Part shown: positions 63,347 through 64,000 of the stretch, one piece after another
How positions within the stretch are numbered: position 1 is the stretch's first letter
How the letters are laid out: each line of letters opens with the position of its first letter
From: Bryoerythrophyllum caledonicum
Lineage: Eukaryota > Streptophyta > Bryopsida > Pottiales > Pottiaceae
Direction: 5' to 3'
Assembly: GCA_963971425.1 (NCBI GenBank)
Contig: OZ020515.1
Location: 36,594,371 to 36,658,370, forward strand
Length of the DNA stretch: 64,000 nt
Translations under genes and position numbers: made by a program
Notes under the pieces: generated by a model
What the model was told of the DNA's origin: nothing
The model's database searches: none
What the model saw: only the letters and a program-made list of their open reading frames with translations

Positions 63347-64000
63347 TCACTTGCCTCCAGACGCGAGCAAGAACCCCGGCAGCCGAGACTCCAGAACCGA
63401 CAGAAGCTCGTGTTTACTGAACTTCATAAACACCTCCTCTGCGGAAACCCCCCCTCCTTGGTTCAGCCTCAGTGCAGCTTCCACAAGCTGGCCTCTGAGC
63501 CACTGAGAGAGAACCACCCCATTGGACGCAACACACTCTTTATACAGCGGGAGATACGCCACCGTGACCTGAAATCATCACATGGCCCATTGAAAATGAT
63601 AGAGTTCGACTAATATCCTACTGAAATATAAGGAATTTATTTTTAGTGTTGAAACAGCAAATAATTGGATGGACACAACTTTCTAGAACTAGTATTAGGG
63701 CGGCCTTCCATTTCAATGAATCCCTAAATGAGCTAAGAACCACTAGAAGAGGCGAATGAAAATGAAGCAGATTGGCTATCAAAGGAAGGAAAGACATAGA
63801 TGTCTGTGAGCATGGCCCATTCTAAAAAGGAGTTAATCACTGTTGGGACTACAACCCAAGACGCCGCCCTAGGATTGGTTCTTGAATGTTGTGAAGTGAT
63901 GTATAGAGTTGGTTGAATATAGAAAACATAGGATACTAACCTGCAGTTGCAGAGGGAGCTCCTGCAAGTGGAGAGGCGAGGAGCCTCGCTTCAGGGCACG
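63347..64000 (-). CDS. 3' end of a gene of unknown function (two exons, partial)
   Basis: Two exons join in frame: 63941-64000 (reaching the window edge) and 63347-63568, with a good donor (CTGCAG-GTTAGT) and acceptor (GATTTCAG). The C-terminus reads ..LPLQLQ|VTVAYLPLYKECVASNG..LSQWLRGQLVEAALRLN..AEEVFMKFSKHELLSVLESRL.. and ends GFLLASGGK, stop. It is helical and globular-looking. I do not recognise the family, and the start lies outside the window. Confidence 0.6.

Overview
The window looks like nuclear DNA of a land plant, most likely a non-seed plant (bryophyte, lycophyte or fern-like). That is inferred from a plant-type SR140/RRC1 splicing-factor gene, a PsbP-like chloroplast gene, Ty1/copia sequence, many short GT-AG introns, and Tc1/mariner-like and TTAA-flanked repeats that are rare in flowering plants. 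The species cannot be named from this sequence.

Left two thirds (1-43.1 kb): nested mobile elements. A dead Ty1/copia element (1-806 and 13901-15755) is split by a full-length LINE on the minus strand (LINE-A, 807-13888, 13.1 kb) with a perfect 12-bp target duplication. A TA-flanked MITE pair follows (15757-16782). A second, decayed full-length copy comes next (LINE-B, 16999-32046, 15.0 kb), also with a perfect 12-bp duplication and with a tail-only insertion (LINE-E) inside it. Then come a TTAA-flanked element with a TA-flanked foldback-like element nested in it (32320-34363), a second TTAA element (35370-36295), and a Tc1/mariner-like transposon with ~0.9-kb inverted repeats (36468-43077) that hosts two 5'-truncated copies of the same LINE (LINE-C, LINE-D).

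The LINE family is the most interesting system here. ORF2 of LINE-A is intact (2346 codons). In order it has an APE-type endonuclease, reverse transcriptase, a chromodomain-like segment, RNase H, a CCHC finger and a second, restriction-like PD-(D/E)XK endonuclease. This is the dual-endonuclease plan known from Dualen/RandI elements. A viral-type 2A ribosome-skipping motif (GDIETNPGP) lies directly before the ORF2 ATG in both long copies. ORF1 encodes an RRM-like, coiled-coil protein. The element ends in a hairpin followed by a (TTC)n tail, shared by all five insertions.

Right third (43.1-64 kb): ordinary genes. On the plus strand are a PsbP-like plastid gene (43544-45225), a small mitochondrial membrane protein gene (46055-46501) and a seven-exon gene of unknown function (47398-51717). 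The last is convergent with the 18-exon minus-strand SR140/RRC1 gene (52162-60265). Two more MITEs lie at 61.5 and 62.3 kb, and the 3' end of another minus-strand gene reaches the right edge.
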